Source: an uncultured Oscillospiraceae bacterium | GTDB lineage: Bacteria; Bacillota; Clostridia; Oscillospirales; Acutalibacteraceae | Length of the DNA stretch: 32,820 nucleotides | Assembly: GCA_948471095.1 (NCBI GenBank) | Contig: CAOKRG010000030.1 | Span: 1 to 32,820 of the forward strand | Direction of reading: 5' to 3' | In this document: positions 1 through 6,564 of the stretch, piece after piece | How positions within the stretch are numbered: position 1 is the stretch's first letter | Layout: each line of letters begins with the position of its first letter | Translations under genes and position numbers: made by a program | The notes under the pieces: model-generated | Told to the model about the DNA's origin: nothing | Seen by the model: only the letters and a program-made list of their open reading frames with translations | The model's database searches: none

Positions 1-1
1 C

Positions 2-30
2 TTGACGCTACGCCGACCCTCGCTTAAAAT
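2..30 (+). promoter_or_regulatory. Candidate sigma-70 type promoter at window edge
   Basis: TTGACG at 2-7 and TAAAAT at 25-30 are separated by exactly 17 bp, close to the housekeeping consensus. Nothing codes on the plus strand downstream; the next gene, nrdG, is on the minus strand and converges on it. It could drive a short untranslated RNA that ends in the hairpins at 107-152 or 174-336, or be a chance match in the AT-rich gap. Confidence 0.35.
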
Positions 31-106
31 GTTTTCTTACGTCACCGCCCCATTTTGCCGCTCTTTTATATCATAAAAACTCCCGTCAGTTCATTTTTTA
101 ACCACA

Positions 107-152
107 AGGGCCTGTTTTAAAACTTCGGAAAACCGGGTTTAAAACAGGCCCT
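107..152. repeat. Inverted repeat with 16-17 bp arms
   Basis: The arms AGGGCCTGTTTTAAAAC (107-123) and GTTTAAAACAGGCCCT (137-152) pair almost perfectly around a 13-base loop. No T-run follows on either strand, so it is not a classical terminator. The CTGTTTTAAAACAG core also occurs as the palindrome at the end of mgsA (7936-7961), which suggests a small dispersed repeat family. Confidence 0.6.
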
Positions 153-173
153 ATCCCCCGGCGGCAGGGGTTA

Positions 174-336
174 AGAACCTGTATTCACAGGCGGAGGACG
201 CCGTATGGGCGGGGGTTTGGGGGCCCAGCTGCATTAAAAAATCTCGCAATGCGCCAGCATTCCCGCGATTTTTTTGCCTTGCTGGGCCCAAAAAGCCCTC
301 GCCCACCCGCCGTCCCCGCCTAGGGATACAGGTTCT
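174..336. repeat. Long imperfect inverted repeat with inner terminator hairpin
   Basis: The left arm (174-229, beginning AGAACCTGTATTCACAGG) and right arm (281-336) are imperfect reverse complements about 56 bp long. The loop contains a second hairpin at about 235-272 flanked by A and T runs on both sides, so it could terminate transcription in either direction. It would serve as the end of the nrdD-to-nrdG transcript. The right arm runs into the nrdG stop codon (335-337). The size and shape are MITE-like, but no transposase was seen. Confidence 0.6.
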
Positions 337-835
337 AAGACGCTTCCCACAACACGGCGCGGCCCGCCGCCAGGGATTTCTTCACATCGATCAGCCGCTG
401 GTTTTCACTGCCCCGAAAGCGCAGCTCCAGGTTGCGCTGGGCCTCCACATAGGGGCCGTCAATCAGCAGGTCGGTCTCGGCCAAAAGGTCCTGGACCCCG
501 GGGTCCTCCATGGCCAGCAGCTCTTCGTACACATAGCCGGTGTAGACGGCCACGTCCTTTCCGACCCCGTGGACCAGCTTGGCCAGCTCCGCCAGAGGGG
601 CCGCCTGGCAGAAGGGCTCGCCGCCGCTGAGGGTGACGCCCTTGAGCAGCGGGTCCTGCCGGAACTGGGCAAAGAGCTCCTCGATCTTCCGGACCTCGCC
701 CCCTTCGAAGGGGTGGGTCTGGGGGTTGTGGCAGCCTGGACAGCCGTGGGGGCAGCCCTGCACGAACACCGCGAACCGGATGCCCGGCCCGTCCACAATG
801 GACTCGGGGACCACCCCAGCCACACGCAGCTCCAC
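335..835 (-). CDS. nrdG: Anaerobic ribonucleoside-triphosphate reductase activating protein (radical SAM)
   Basis: NrdG is the radical SAM activase that uses a 4Fe-4S cluster and S-adenosylmethionine to put the glycyl radical on class III ribonucleotide reductase. The sequence shows the cluster motif CX3CX2C (CPHGCPGC) after a VDGPGIRFAVFVQG stretch, then the SGGEPF motif and a TDLLIDGPYV segment, all typical of NrdG. I chose the GTG at 835, which gives 166 residues starting MELRVAG, the usual family length; it lies 2 bp beyond the surE stop. An ATG at 913 is also in frame but would overlap surE by 76 bp and add an unusual Pro/Ala-rich leader. No strong ribosome site is seen, which fits coupling to surE. 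It is the last gene of the reductase cluster. Confidence 0.93.
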   Translation of the reverse strand: MELRVAGVVPESIVDGPGIRFAVFVQGCPHGCPGCHNPQTHPFEGGEVRKIEELFAQFRQDPLLKGVTLSGGEPFCQAAPLAELAKLVHGVGKDVAVYTGYVYEELLAMEDPGVQDLLAETDLLIDGPYVEAQRNLELRFRGSENQRLIDVKKSLAAGRAVLWEAS

Positions 836-837
836 GG

Positions 838-1581
838 CTACTGCCAGGGGATCTGCCTGCGGCCCTCCAGCGGCTGTTCCAGCTGGTAGTTCAGGGGCGT
901 CAGGGTGATCCATCCGTCGTTGAGGCTGTTCCAGTCGTCCGTGCTTCCCGGCGTGCGCTGGGCCGGACGGTTGGGGGGCGTGAACTTGACCCGGCCGTCC
1001 TGTCCCATATGCTCTTCATAGGGGCCCTGCCACCGGTTTCCCGCCCCTTGGCGGGCCCAGCGCAGGCCCTTGATCTTCTGAATGGGCAGCGCGGGGATGT
1101 TGATGTTCAGCACCTGGTCAAAGTCCCTTTCCAGGTCCAGCATGTCGAAGATGCAGAGGAAGGTCTCCACGGTCTGCTGGTCGTCCGCGTCAATGGGGGC
1201 GGAGAGGGAGATGGCCTTCACGCCCATCATGGCGGCTTCCAGGGCCGCGGCCACCGTGCCGGAATAGAGCAGGTCCAGGGCGGTGTTGTCCCCCTTGTTG
1301 GGGCCGGAGACGACCAGGTCTACCGGACCGGGGGCAAAATTCAGCAGGCCCAGCCGGGTGCAGTCGGCCGGGGTGCCGCTGACGGCCCAGGCCTCCACGC
1401 CGTGGGGGAAGTCCGCCCGGGCGGCATAGAGCGGCTCCCGCAGGGTGATGCCGTGGCCGATGGCGCTGCGGTTTCCGTCCGGCGCGGCCACGGTGACGGC
1501 ATGGCTGCGCACCAGGGCCCCGGAGAGGGCCCACAGCCCGGGGGACTGAATGCCGTCGTCGTTTACCAGAAGCAGGTTCAT
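838..1581 (-). CDS. surE: 5'/3'-nucleotidase SurE
   Basis: SurE is a metal-dependent nucleoside-monophosphate phosphatase (survival protein family). The 247 residues start with the metal-binding MNLLLVNDDGIQSPG motif. They also hold VSGTPADC and SGPNKGDN, the conserved Asn/Ser segments of the active site, and the length is normal for the family. The ATG at 1581 overlaps the TGA of the upstream radical-domain gene as ATGA, a classic sign of translational coupling. nrdG follows directly. Its place inside a ribonucleotide reductase cluster suggests a link to nucleotide-pool control, but that is inference. Confidence 0.95.
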   Translation of the reverse strand: MNLLLVNDDGIQSPGLWALSGALVRSHAVTVAAPDGNRSAIGHGITLREPLYAARADFPHGVEAWAVSGTPADCTRLGLLNFAPGPVDLVVSGPNKGDNTALDLLYSGTVAAALEAAMMGVKAISLSAPIDADDQQTVETFLCIFDMLDLERDFDQVLNINIPALPIQKIKGLRWARQGAGNRWQGPYEEHMGQDGRVKFTPPNRPAQRTPGSTDDWNSLNDGWITLTPLNYQLEQPLEGRRQIPWQ

Positions 1582-1772
1582 AGCTTGGCCTCGCTTCCCA
1601 GGGAATGCTTGACCCGGTCCCGCTCCTCGGCCCGCTTGGCGTTGTTCCAGCGGTCGATGGTGCCCACCAGGTACCCGGTGATGCGGCGGATGCGCTCGAA
1701 CTCCCGGCCCTCGCCCACGGTGATCTGATCGGTCCCGGTAATTTTAGCGTTCTTTTTGCTGGTGTTAGACAT
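1578..1772 (-). CDS. Detached glycyl-radical domain of class III ribonucleotide reductase (NrdD C-terminus)
   Basis: This 64-residue protein carries RRITGYLVGTIDRWNN (residues 29-44) followed by AKRAEERDRVKH (45-56). From memory, the C-terminal end of E. coli NrdD reads RRVCGYLG, then FNAGKQEEVKRRVKH, where the Gly of the GYL motif holds the radical. The match puts the radical on Gly33 here. The adjacent nrdD stops before this element, so the two proteins together make one complete enzyme. The first ~24 residues (KITGTDQITVGEG) are not part of usual NrdD. An AGGAGG site at 1781-1786 lies 8 bases upstream of the ATG, and the stop overlaps surE. Its function as the radical-bearing subunit is inferred from motif and position. 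Confidence 0.85.
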   Translation of the reverse strand: MSNTSKKNAKITGTDQITVGEGREFERIRRITGYLVGTIDRWNNAKRAEERDRVKHSLGSEAKL

Positions 1773-1853
1773 AATAGTTTCCTCCTAGGATATAAGTTTT
1801 TTATTGTGTATAATAGACCTTTTGCGAAAATAGATTTGTGTTGAGTCATAGAC

Positions 1854-1928
1854 GGCCTCCGGCGGCTTAGGGGCGCTGCCCCTAAGAACCCCGCCAGGTG
1901 CCTAACGCACCTGGACCGCGTATTCTGC
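1854..1928 (+). repeat. Two-hairpin intergenic repeat, copy 1 (short form)
   Basis: The anchor GGCCTCCGGCGGC is followed by hairpin 1 (1867-1885, TTAGGGGC/GCCCCTAA), hairpin 2 (1894-1914, CCAGGTGC/GCACCTGG with loop CTAAC) and the end box GACCGCGTATTCTGC. The same layout recurs at 15849-15948 (plus) and 13536-13607 (minus). It fills part of the gap between nrdD and the radical-domain gene. Confidence 0.75.
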
Positions 1929-2043
1929 CTACTATAGTTGGTAGCTTATTTAGTATGTAGTGAGTCTGCTGGGCCGACCTCACCCACAAAACCGAAAAAT
2001 GAGCACTCAGCCTCCTCCTTCCCCCTTCGTAACAACGTAAAAG

Positions 2044-2099
2044 TCTTTGAAGATTGTTAAGAAACTTTCTTCAGAAAGTTTCTTAACCCGCCGGAGGCA
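2044..2099 (-). repeat. Hairpin repeat directly after nrdD
   Basis: A perfect 15-bp inverted repeat (GTTAAGAAACTTTCT at 2056-2070 and its complement at 2073-2087) sits 16 bp past the nrdD stop. It is bounded by the GCCTCCGGCGG anchor on the nrdD side and by an AAAGACTTT box on the far side. A relative with the same anchor and box lies at 13733-13812 just after mreB. There is no U-tract right after the stem, so it may protect or process the 3' end rather than terminate. In the rest of this gap (1929-2043) nothing clear is seen. Confidence 0.6.
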
Positions 2100-2103
2100 A
2101 AAA

Positions 2104-4401
2104 TCAGGAGATGAGGTTCGTGTAATCGGGCACGTCGTGGTATTTTTTGCGCAGCTCCTCCAGTTTTTCCAGGGGGACCCCCTCGCCGGAGCGGCGGCCG
2201 CAGCGGGGGCAGGTTTCGCCGATGATGCCGTTATAGCCGCACACCGGGTCCCGGTCCACCGGGTGGTTCACCGAGCCGTAGCCCACGCCCGCCTCCTTCA
2301 TGCAGCGGATGACGCTTTCAAAGGCGTCGATGTTTTTGCAGATGTCCCCGTCCAGCTCCACATAGCTGATGTGCCCGGCGTTGGTCAGGGCGTGGAAGGG
2401 GGCCTCCTTCTGGATTTTCTCAAAGGCGCTGATGGGGTAATAGACCGGCACATGGAAGGAGTTGGTATAGTATTCCCGGTCGGTGACGCCCTCGATGATC
2501 CCGAATTTTTTCTTGTCAATGCGGGTGAAGGTGCCAGAAAGCCCCTCGCCCGGGGTGGCCAGCAAGGTAAAGTTGAGGCCGTACTCCTTGGAGAGCTCAT
2601 CCATGCGCTTTCGCATATAGGTGATGATCTCCAGGCCCAGCTTGTAACTCTCCTGGCTCTCCCCGTGGTGCTTGCCGGTCAGGGCCTTCAGGGTCTCCGC
2701 CAGGCCGATGAACCCAACGGACAGGGTGCCGTGCTTCAAGACCTCGGCCACGGAGTCGTTCCGGTCCAGCTTCTCCGAGTCGATCCATACCCCCTGGCCC
2801 ATGAGGAAGGGATAGTTATAGGCCTTTTTGCTGCTCTGTATCTTAAAGCGGTGCATAAGCTGCTCCACGCACAGGTCGATGCGCTCGTCCAGCAGCTGGT
2901 AGAATTTCTTGATATCCCCCTTTGCCTCTATGCCGATGCGGGGCAGGTTCACCGAGGTGAAGCTCAGGTTGCCCCGGCCGCAGGTGGTCTCGTGGGCCTT
3001 GTCGTGGACGTTGCCCATCACCCGGGTGCGGCAGCCCATATAGGCCACTTCGGTGTCGTAGTCCCCGGCCTTGTAATATTGCAGGTTGAAGGGCGCGTCC
3101 AAAAAGCTGAAATTGGGGAACAGCCGCTTGGCGGAAACCCGCATGGCCAGCTTGAACAGGTCGTAATTGGGGTCGCCCTCGTTATAGTTGACCCCCTCCT
3201 TCACCTTGAAGATCTGCACCGGGAAAATGGGGGTCTCGCCGTCGCCCAGGCCGGCCTCGGTGGCCAGCAGCAGGTTGCGGATGACCATGCGGCCCTGCTC
3301 GCTGGTGTCCGTGCCGTAGTTGAGGGAGGAGAAGGGCACCTGGGCCCCGGCCCGGGAGTTCATGGTGTTCAGGTTGTGCACCAGGGCCTCCATGGCCTGA
3401 TAGGTGGCCTTGTCGGTCTCCCGCCAGGCGGTCTCTTTGGCGTAGGCGGCGGCGTCGCTGGCCTCCTCCCAGGTCACCTCCTGGAAGCCGCTCTCCCGCT
3501 GGTGCCGGGGCAGGAACTCCGCGAAGCGCTCGTTATAGGCGTCCACATTCTTCATGGTCACCTTGCTGTGCAGGGCCACCTTCGCCGCCTGGACCATGGC
3601 CTCGGCCTGGCCGTGGGGCATCAGCTTCATCAGCTGGAAGAACTGGGTGAGGGCCTTGAAGTATTCCTTCTGGTAGGTTTTGTCCACGCCCTCGGCCATG
3701 GCGTAGTCGAAGATGGGCACGCTCTGGCCCCCGTGCATCTCGTTCTGGTTGGCCTGAATGGCGATGCAGGCCAGGGCCGCGTAAGACCGGATATCCTGGG
3801 GCTCCCGCAGGTAGCCGTGGCCGGTGGAAAAGCCGTTGCGGAACAGCCTGATCAGGTCGATCTGGCAGCAGGTTTCCGTCAGGGTGTAAAAATCCTTGTC
3901 GTGGATGTGGATGTCGCCCTCCGCGTCCGCCTTGGCCAGGTGGGGCGGAATGACGTACTTGTCGTAAAAGCTCTTGGCGCCCTCGGAGCCGTACTTGAGC
4001 ATGGTGCCCATGGCGGTGTCCGCGTTGATGTTGGCATTCTCCCGCTTTAGGTCCACGTCCTCGGCCGGGACGAAGGTGAGGGCGGAGTAGATTTTCACCA
4101 GCTCGTCGTCCATCTCCCGCAGCCGCTGGTGCTGGGCCCGGTAAAGGATGTAGGCCTTGGCGGTTTTGGCATAGTCGGCGGCAATGAGCTTTTCCTCCAC
4201 GATATCTTGGGTCTGCTCCACCGTGGGGGTGGACTTCATCTGTTCCAGCTCGTCCACCACCTGCCGGGTCAGCCGGTCCAGGTCGTCCTCGCTGAACCGC
4301 TCGGTGGCAATGCGGACATTGGCCTTCAAGATGGCGTTGCGGATCTTAATGGGGTCGAACTTCACTCGTTTTCCGTTGCGTTTGATGATACTTTTTGGCA
4401 T
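2104..4401 (-). CDS. nrdD: Anaerobic ribonucleoside-triphosphate reductase, main subunit lacking the glycyl-radical loop
   Basis: Class III reductase reduces NTPs to dNTPs without oxygen. The protein has 765 residues. It starts with an ATP-cone domain (about 1-95, with IIKRNGKRVKFDPIKIRNAI), followed by the catalytic barrel with CCQIDL, NEMHGGQSVP and the GCRTRVMGN segment. Near the C-terminus are DPVCGYNG and CPRCG, the zinc-site region, but only three of the four usual cysteines are seen. The protein then ends with a YHDVPDYTNLIS tail, where NrdD normally continues into the glycyl-radical GYL loop; that loop is absent and is found in the separate gene at 1578-1772. GAGAGGAG lies about 14 bases before the ATG. 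The gene is first in the cluster that ends with nrdG and is probably under NrdR control. Confidence 0.95.
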   Translation of the reverse strand: MPKSIIKRNGKRVKFDPIKIRNAILKANVRIATERFSEDDLDRLTRQVVDELEQMKSTPTVEQTQDIVEEKLIAADYAKTAKAYILYRAQHQRLREMDDELVKIYSALTFVPAEDVDLKRENANINADTAMGTMLKYGSEGAKSFYDKYVIPPHLAKADAEGDIHIHDKDFYTLTETCCQIDLIRLFRNGFSTGHGYLREPQDIRSYAALACIAIQANQNEMHGGQSVPIFDYAMAEGVDKTYQKEYFKALTQFFQLMKLMPHGQAEAMVQAAKVALHSKVTMKNVDAYNERFAEFLPRHQRESGFQEVTWEEASDAAAYAKETAWRETDKATYQAMEALVHNLNTMNSRAGAQVPFSSLNYGTDTSEQGRMVIRNLLLATEAGLGDGETPIFPVQIFKVKEGVNYNEGDPNYDLFKLAMRVSAKRLFPNFSFLDAPFNLQYYKAGDYDTEVAYMGCRTRVMGNVHDKAHETTCGRGNLSFTSVNLPRIGIEAKGDIKKFYQLLDERIDLCVEQLMHRFKIQSSKKAYNYPFLMGQGVWIDSEKLDRNDSVAEVLKHGTLSVGFIGLAETLKALTGKHHGESQESYKLGLEIITYMRKRMDELSKEYGLNFTLLATPGEGLSGTFTRIDKKKFGIIEGVTDREYYTNSFHVPVYYPISAFEKIQKEAPFHALTNAGHISYVELDGDICKNIDAFESVIRCMKEAGVGYGSVNHPVDRDPVCGYNGIIGETCPRCGRRSGEGVPLEKLEELRKKYHDVPDYTNLIS

Positions 4402-4616
4402 GGCTTAATGACCGGCTCCTCTCAAAAGTAAAGTTATATATGTAGCAAAAAGACGGTTTTTCAGACAAGGGCTTTCAGCCGCGCTGCGGTCCGGGAGGGC
4501 CCGGAGGACTTGCGGAGAGCCATACCTGGCCCTGCATTCCGCGTTTCCAAAACGCGCCAGCCAGCTTCCCCTTTTTGCCTGGCTGGAAGGGCCCCTGGCC
4601 CCGCGTCTTCCGGCGC
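4402..4616 (-). promoter_or_regulatory. Structured 5' leader of the nrdD transcript
   Basis: From the promoter at 4623-4651 transcription should begin near 4616, which leaves a leader of about 215 bases. It holds perfect hairpins at 4557-4586 (CCAGCCAG/CTGGCTGG), 4540-4556 (CGCGTTT/AAACGCG) and about 4489-4504 (TCCGGG/CCCGGA). I do not recognise a known riboswitch. A 60-codon open frame at 4475-4657 begins upstream of the predicted transcript start and has no recognisable product. Confidence 0.45.
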
Positions 4617-4622
4617 CTCTCT

Positions 4623-4651
4623 ATTATAAGCCATTCTATGCCTCCTGTCAA
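4623..4651 (-). promoter_or_regulatory. Perfect consensus promoter of the nrdD cluster
   Basis: Read on the minus strand: TTGACA (4646-4651), 17 bp, TATAAT (4623-4628). Both hexamers match the housekeeping consensus exactly with optimal spacing. A promoter this strong normally needs a repressor, which fits the NrdR box touching the -35 element. Confidence 0.85.
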
Positions 4652-4666
4652 CACCATATCTTGTAT
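4651..4666. promoter_or_regulatory. NrdR box
   Basis: ACACCATATCTTGTAT matches the NrdR consensus ACACWATATNTWGTGT at nearly all positions (two clear mismatches). It overlaps the first base of the -35 hexamer. A weaker candidate second box, CCCCAAAATATAGCTA, lies at 4693-4708. The centres are 42 bp apart, about four helical turns, which suits the paired arrangement NrdR uses. The consensus is recalled knowledge; NrdR binding here is inferred. Confidence 0.7.
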
Positions 4667-4707
4667 GAGCGTAAATTTAATTTCTGCCGATACCCCAAAA
4701 TATAGCT

Positions 4708-4733
4708 AAAAAAGGGAGCAGGTGTCTGCTCCC
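4708..4733 (-). terminator. Rho-independent terminator after aspS
   Basis: On the minus strand GGGAGCAG, a four-base loop and CTGCTCCC (4714-4733) are followed by six T residues. It lies 50 bp past the aspS stop and separates the hisS-aspS unit from the nrdD promoter. Confidence 0.88.
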
Positions 4734-4782
4734 TTTTGCCGCGGTTTCCAGTGTTTTCCAGGGGTTTGGGGCCTTGGGGGCC

Positions 4783-6564
4783 CTATTCCTCCACCTTCGT
4801 CACCGCTATATTTAGTTCGTTCAGCTGGGCCTGGGTCACGCCGCTGGGCGCGCCCATCATCACGTCCTGGGCGCTCTGGTTCATGGGGAAGGCGATGACC
4901 TCCCGGATGTAGCTCTCGCCGGTGAGCAGCATCACCAGCCGGTCCACCCCGGGAGCCGCGCCCGCGTGGGGGGGCGCGCCGTAGCAGAACGCGTTGTACA
5001 TGGCCGGGAACTTGCCCCGCACGTCGTCTTCCGTCAGGCCAACCAGCTCGAAGGCCTTGACCATGATCTCCGGGTCATAGTTCCGCTCCGCCCCGGAGGC
5101 CAGCTCGAAGCCGTTGCACACCAGGTCGTACTGGTGTGCCCGCAGGTCCAGGGGATCCGCTTCGCCCCGCTCGATCTTTAACAGGGACTCCATCCCCCCG
5201 TGGGGCATGGAGAAGGGGTTGTGGCCGAACTCCAGCCGGCCGCTCTCCTCCCCGATTTCGAACATGGGGAAGTCCACAATCCAGCACAGCTCGTAGCGCT
5301 TTTCGTTCATATGTTCCGGGCAGGCCGCGCCCAGCAGCTTCCGGGCCACCCCGGCGGTCTTTTGGGCGGTAAGCTTGGGCCCGGCCGCCAGCATCACCAG
5401 GGAGTTGGGCTCCAGCTTGAGGGCCTCCGCCACCTGTTGGGCCAGCCCCGGCACGGCGTTGATAAACTTGGCGACGCCCCCGGCGATCTCTCCCTTCTCG
5501 TCCAGCTTGAACCAGTAGCTCTTCTGGGCGGTCTGCACCTCCACCTCGGCCACGATCTTGTCGATGGCCTTGCGGGCCAGGCCGCAGTGGGAGACGGGCA
5601 CGGCCTTTACCACCGCGTTCTCAAAGGGCCCGAAGCCGCAGCCGGAGAGCAGCTCCGTCACATCCTGGATCAGCAGGTCGATGCGCAGGTCCGGCTTGTC
5701 GCTGCCGTAGTCCTCCATGGCCTGGAGGAAGGGAATGCGCCGGAAAGGGGCCTGGGAAACAGTCTGCCCATAGACCCCGAACTTCTCGAAAATGGGGGGC
5801 AGCACCGCCTCGATGACGGCGAAAACGTCCTCCTGCCCGGCAAAGGCCATCTCCATGTCCAGCTGGTAGAACTCCCCGGGGGACCGGTCGCCCCGGGCGT
5901 CCTCGTCCCGGAAGCAGGGGGCGATCTGGAAATACCGGTCAAAGCCCGAGGCCATGAGCAGCTGCTTGAACTGCTGGGGGGCCTGGGGCAGGGCGTAGAA
6001 CTTGCCGGGGTGCTTCCGGGAGGGCACCAGGTAGTCCCGGGCCCCCTCGGGGGAGGAGGCGGTGAGGATGGGGGTGTTGATCTCCAAAAAGCCCTGGGCC
6101 TCCATGGCCCGGCGCAGGGCCGAGACCACCTGGGACCGGAGCACGATGTTCTTCTTTACCTGGGGGTTGCGCAGGTCCAAATACCGGTAGCGCAGGCGCT
6201 GGCTCTCGTCCGCGTCCCGGGAAAAATTCACCTCAAAGGGCAGCTCGTTGTATTGGCAGCGGCTCAGGACCTTGATGGACCGGGGGGCGATCTCAACGTC
6301 GCCGGTGGGGATCTTGGGGTTCTTGTTGGTGCGCTCCCGCACGGTCCCCTCCACCTGGATGGTGGTCTCCTTATTCAGGGCCTTCACCTGGGCCAGCAGG
6401 TCCTCGGTCTCCACCACCACCTGGGTGACGCCGAAGAAGTCCCGCAGCACCAAAAAGCCGACGCCGCCGCCCACCTCCCGCAGGTTCTCCATCCAGCCGC
6501 AGAGGGTGACGGTCTCCCCGGCGTTCTCCATGCGGAGCTCGCCGCAGTTATGTGTTCTGAGCAA
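4783..6564 (-). CDS. aspS: Aspartate--tRNA ligase
   Basis: AspRS charges tRNA-Asp. The 593 residues carry the N-terminal OB-fold anticodon domain (HNCGELRMENAGETVTLCGW), class II motif 1 region (YRYLDLRNP ... FLEINTPIL), motif 2 (FRDEDARGDRSPGEFYQLDMEM), the bacterial insertion domain, and motif 3 near the end (GAAPGVDRLVMLLTG). The motif 2 loop differs from the common DRQPEFTQ form, so it belongs to a variant bacterial AspRS clade; whether it also charges tRNA-Asn cannot be told from sequence alone. The start is TTG at 6564, chosen because GAGGAGGAA lies about 7 bases upstream and the protein begins MLRTHNCGEL. It overlaps the 3' end of hisS by 17 bp, so the two are co-transcribed. Confidence 0.96.
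   Translation of the reverse strand: MLRTHNCGELRMENAGETVTLCGWMENLREVGGGVGFLVLRDFFGVTQVVVETEDLLAQVKALNKETTIQVEGTVRERTNKNPKIPTGDVEIAPRSIKVLSRCQYNELPFEVNFSRDADESQRLRYRYLDLRNPQVKKNIVLRSQVVSALRRAMEAQGFLEINTPILTASSPEGARDYLVPSRKHPGKFYALPQAPQQFKQLLMASGFDRYFQIAPCFRDEDARGDRSPGEFYQLDMEMAFAGQEDVFAVIEAVLPPIFEKFGVYGQTVSQAPFRRIPFLQAMEDYGSDKPDLRIDLLIQDVTELLSGCGFGPFENAVVKAVPVSHCGLARKAIDKIVAEVEVQTAQKSYWFKLDEKGEIAGGVAKFINAVPGLAQQVAEALKLEPNSLVMLAAGPKLTAQKTAGVARKLLGAACPEHMNEKRYELCWIVDFPMFEIGEESGRLEFGHNPFSMPHGGMESLLKIERGEADPLDLRAHQYDLVCNGFELASGAERNYDPEIMVKAFELVGLTEDDVRGKFPAMYNAFCYGAPPHAGAAPGVDRLVMLLTGESYIREVIAFPMNQSAQDVMMGAPSGVTQAQLNELNIAVTKVEE

Noticed and set aside
1773-2103. nrdD broken by insertion of a repeat element
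   Set aside because: Repeats do lie between the pieces, but the downstream piece has a new N-terminus, a strong ribosome site and coupling to surE, and nrdD has a proper C-terminal tail; a simple disruption would not give these.
2047-4050. Long open frame on the plus strand opposite nrdD
   Set aside because: It is a shadow of high third-position GC in nrdD: no domain, no ribosome site, and biased Gly/Val/His/Leu composition. The same holds for long frames opposite aspS (5200-6681), hisS (6815-8014), ilvD (24799-26400) and the RND gene (28160-29623).
4402-4616. Cobalamin riboswitch in the nrdD leader
   Set aside because: No B12-box-like segment is visible; a class III enzyme does not need cobalamin either.
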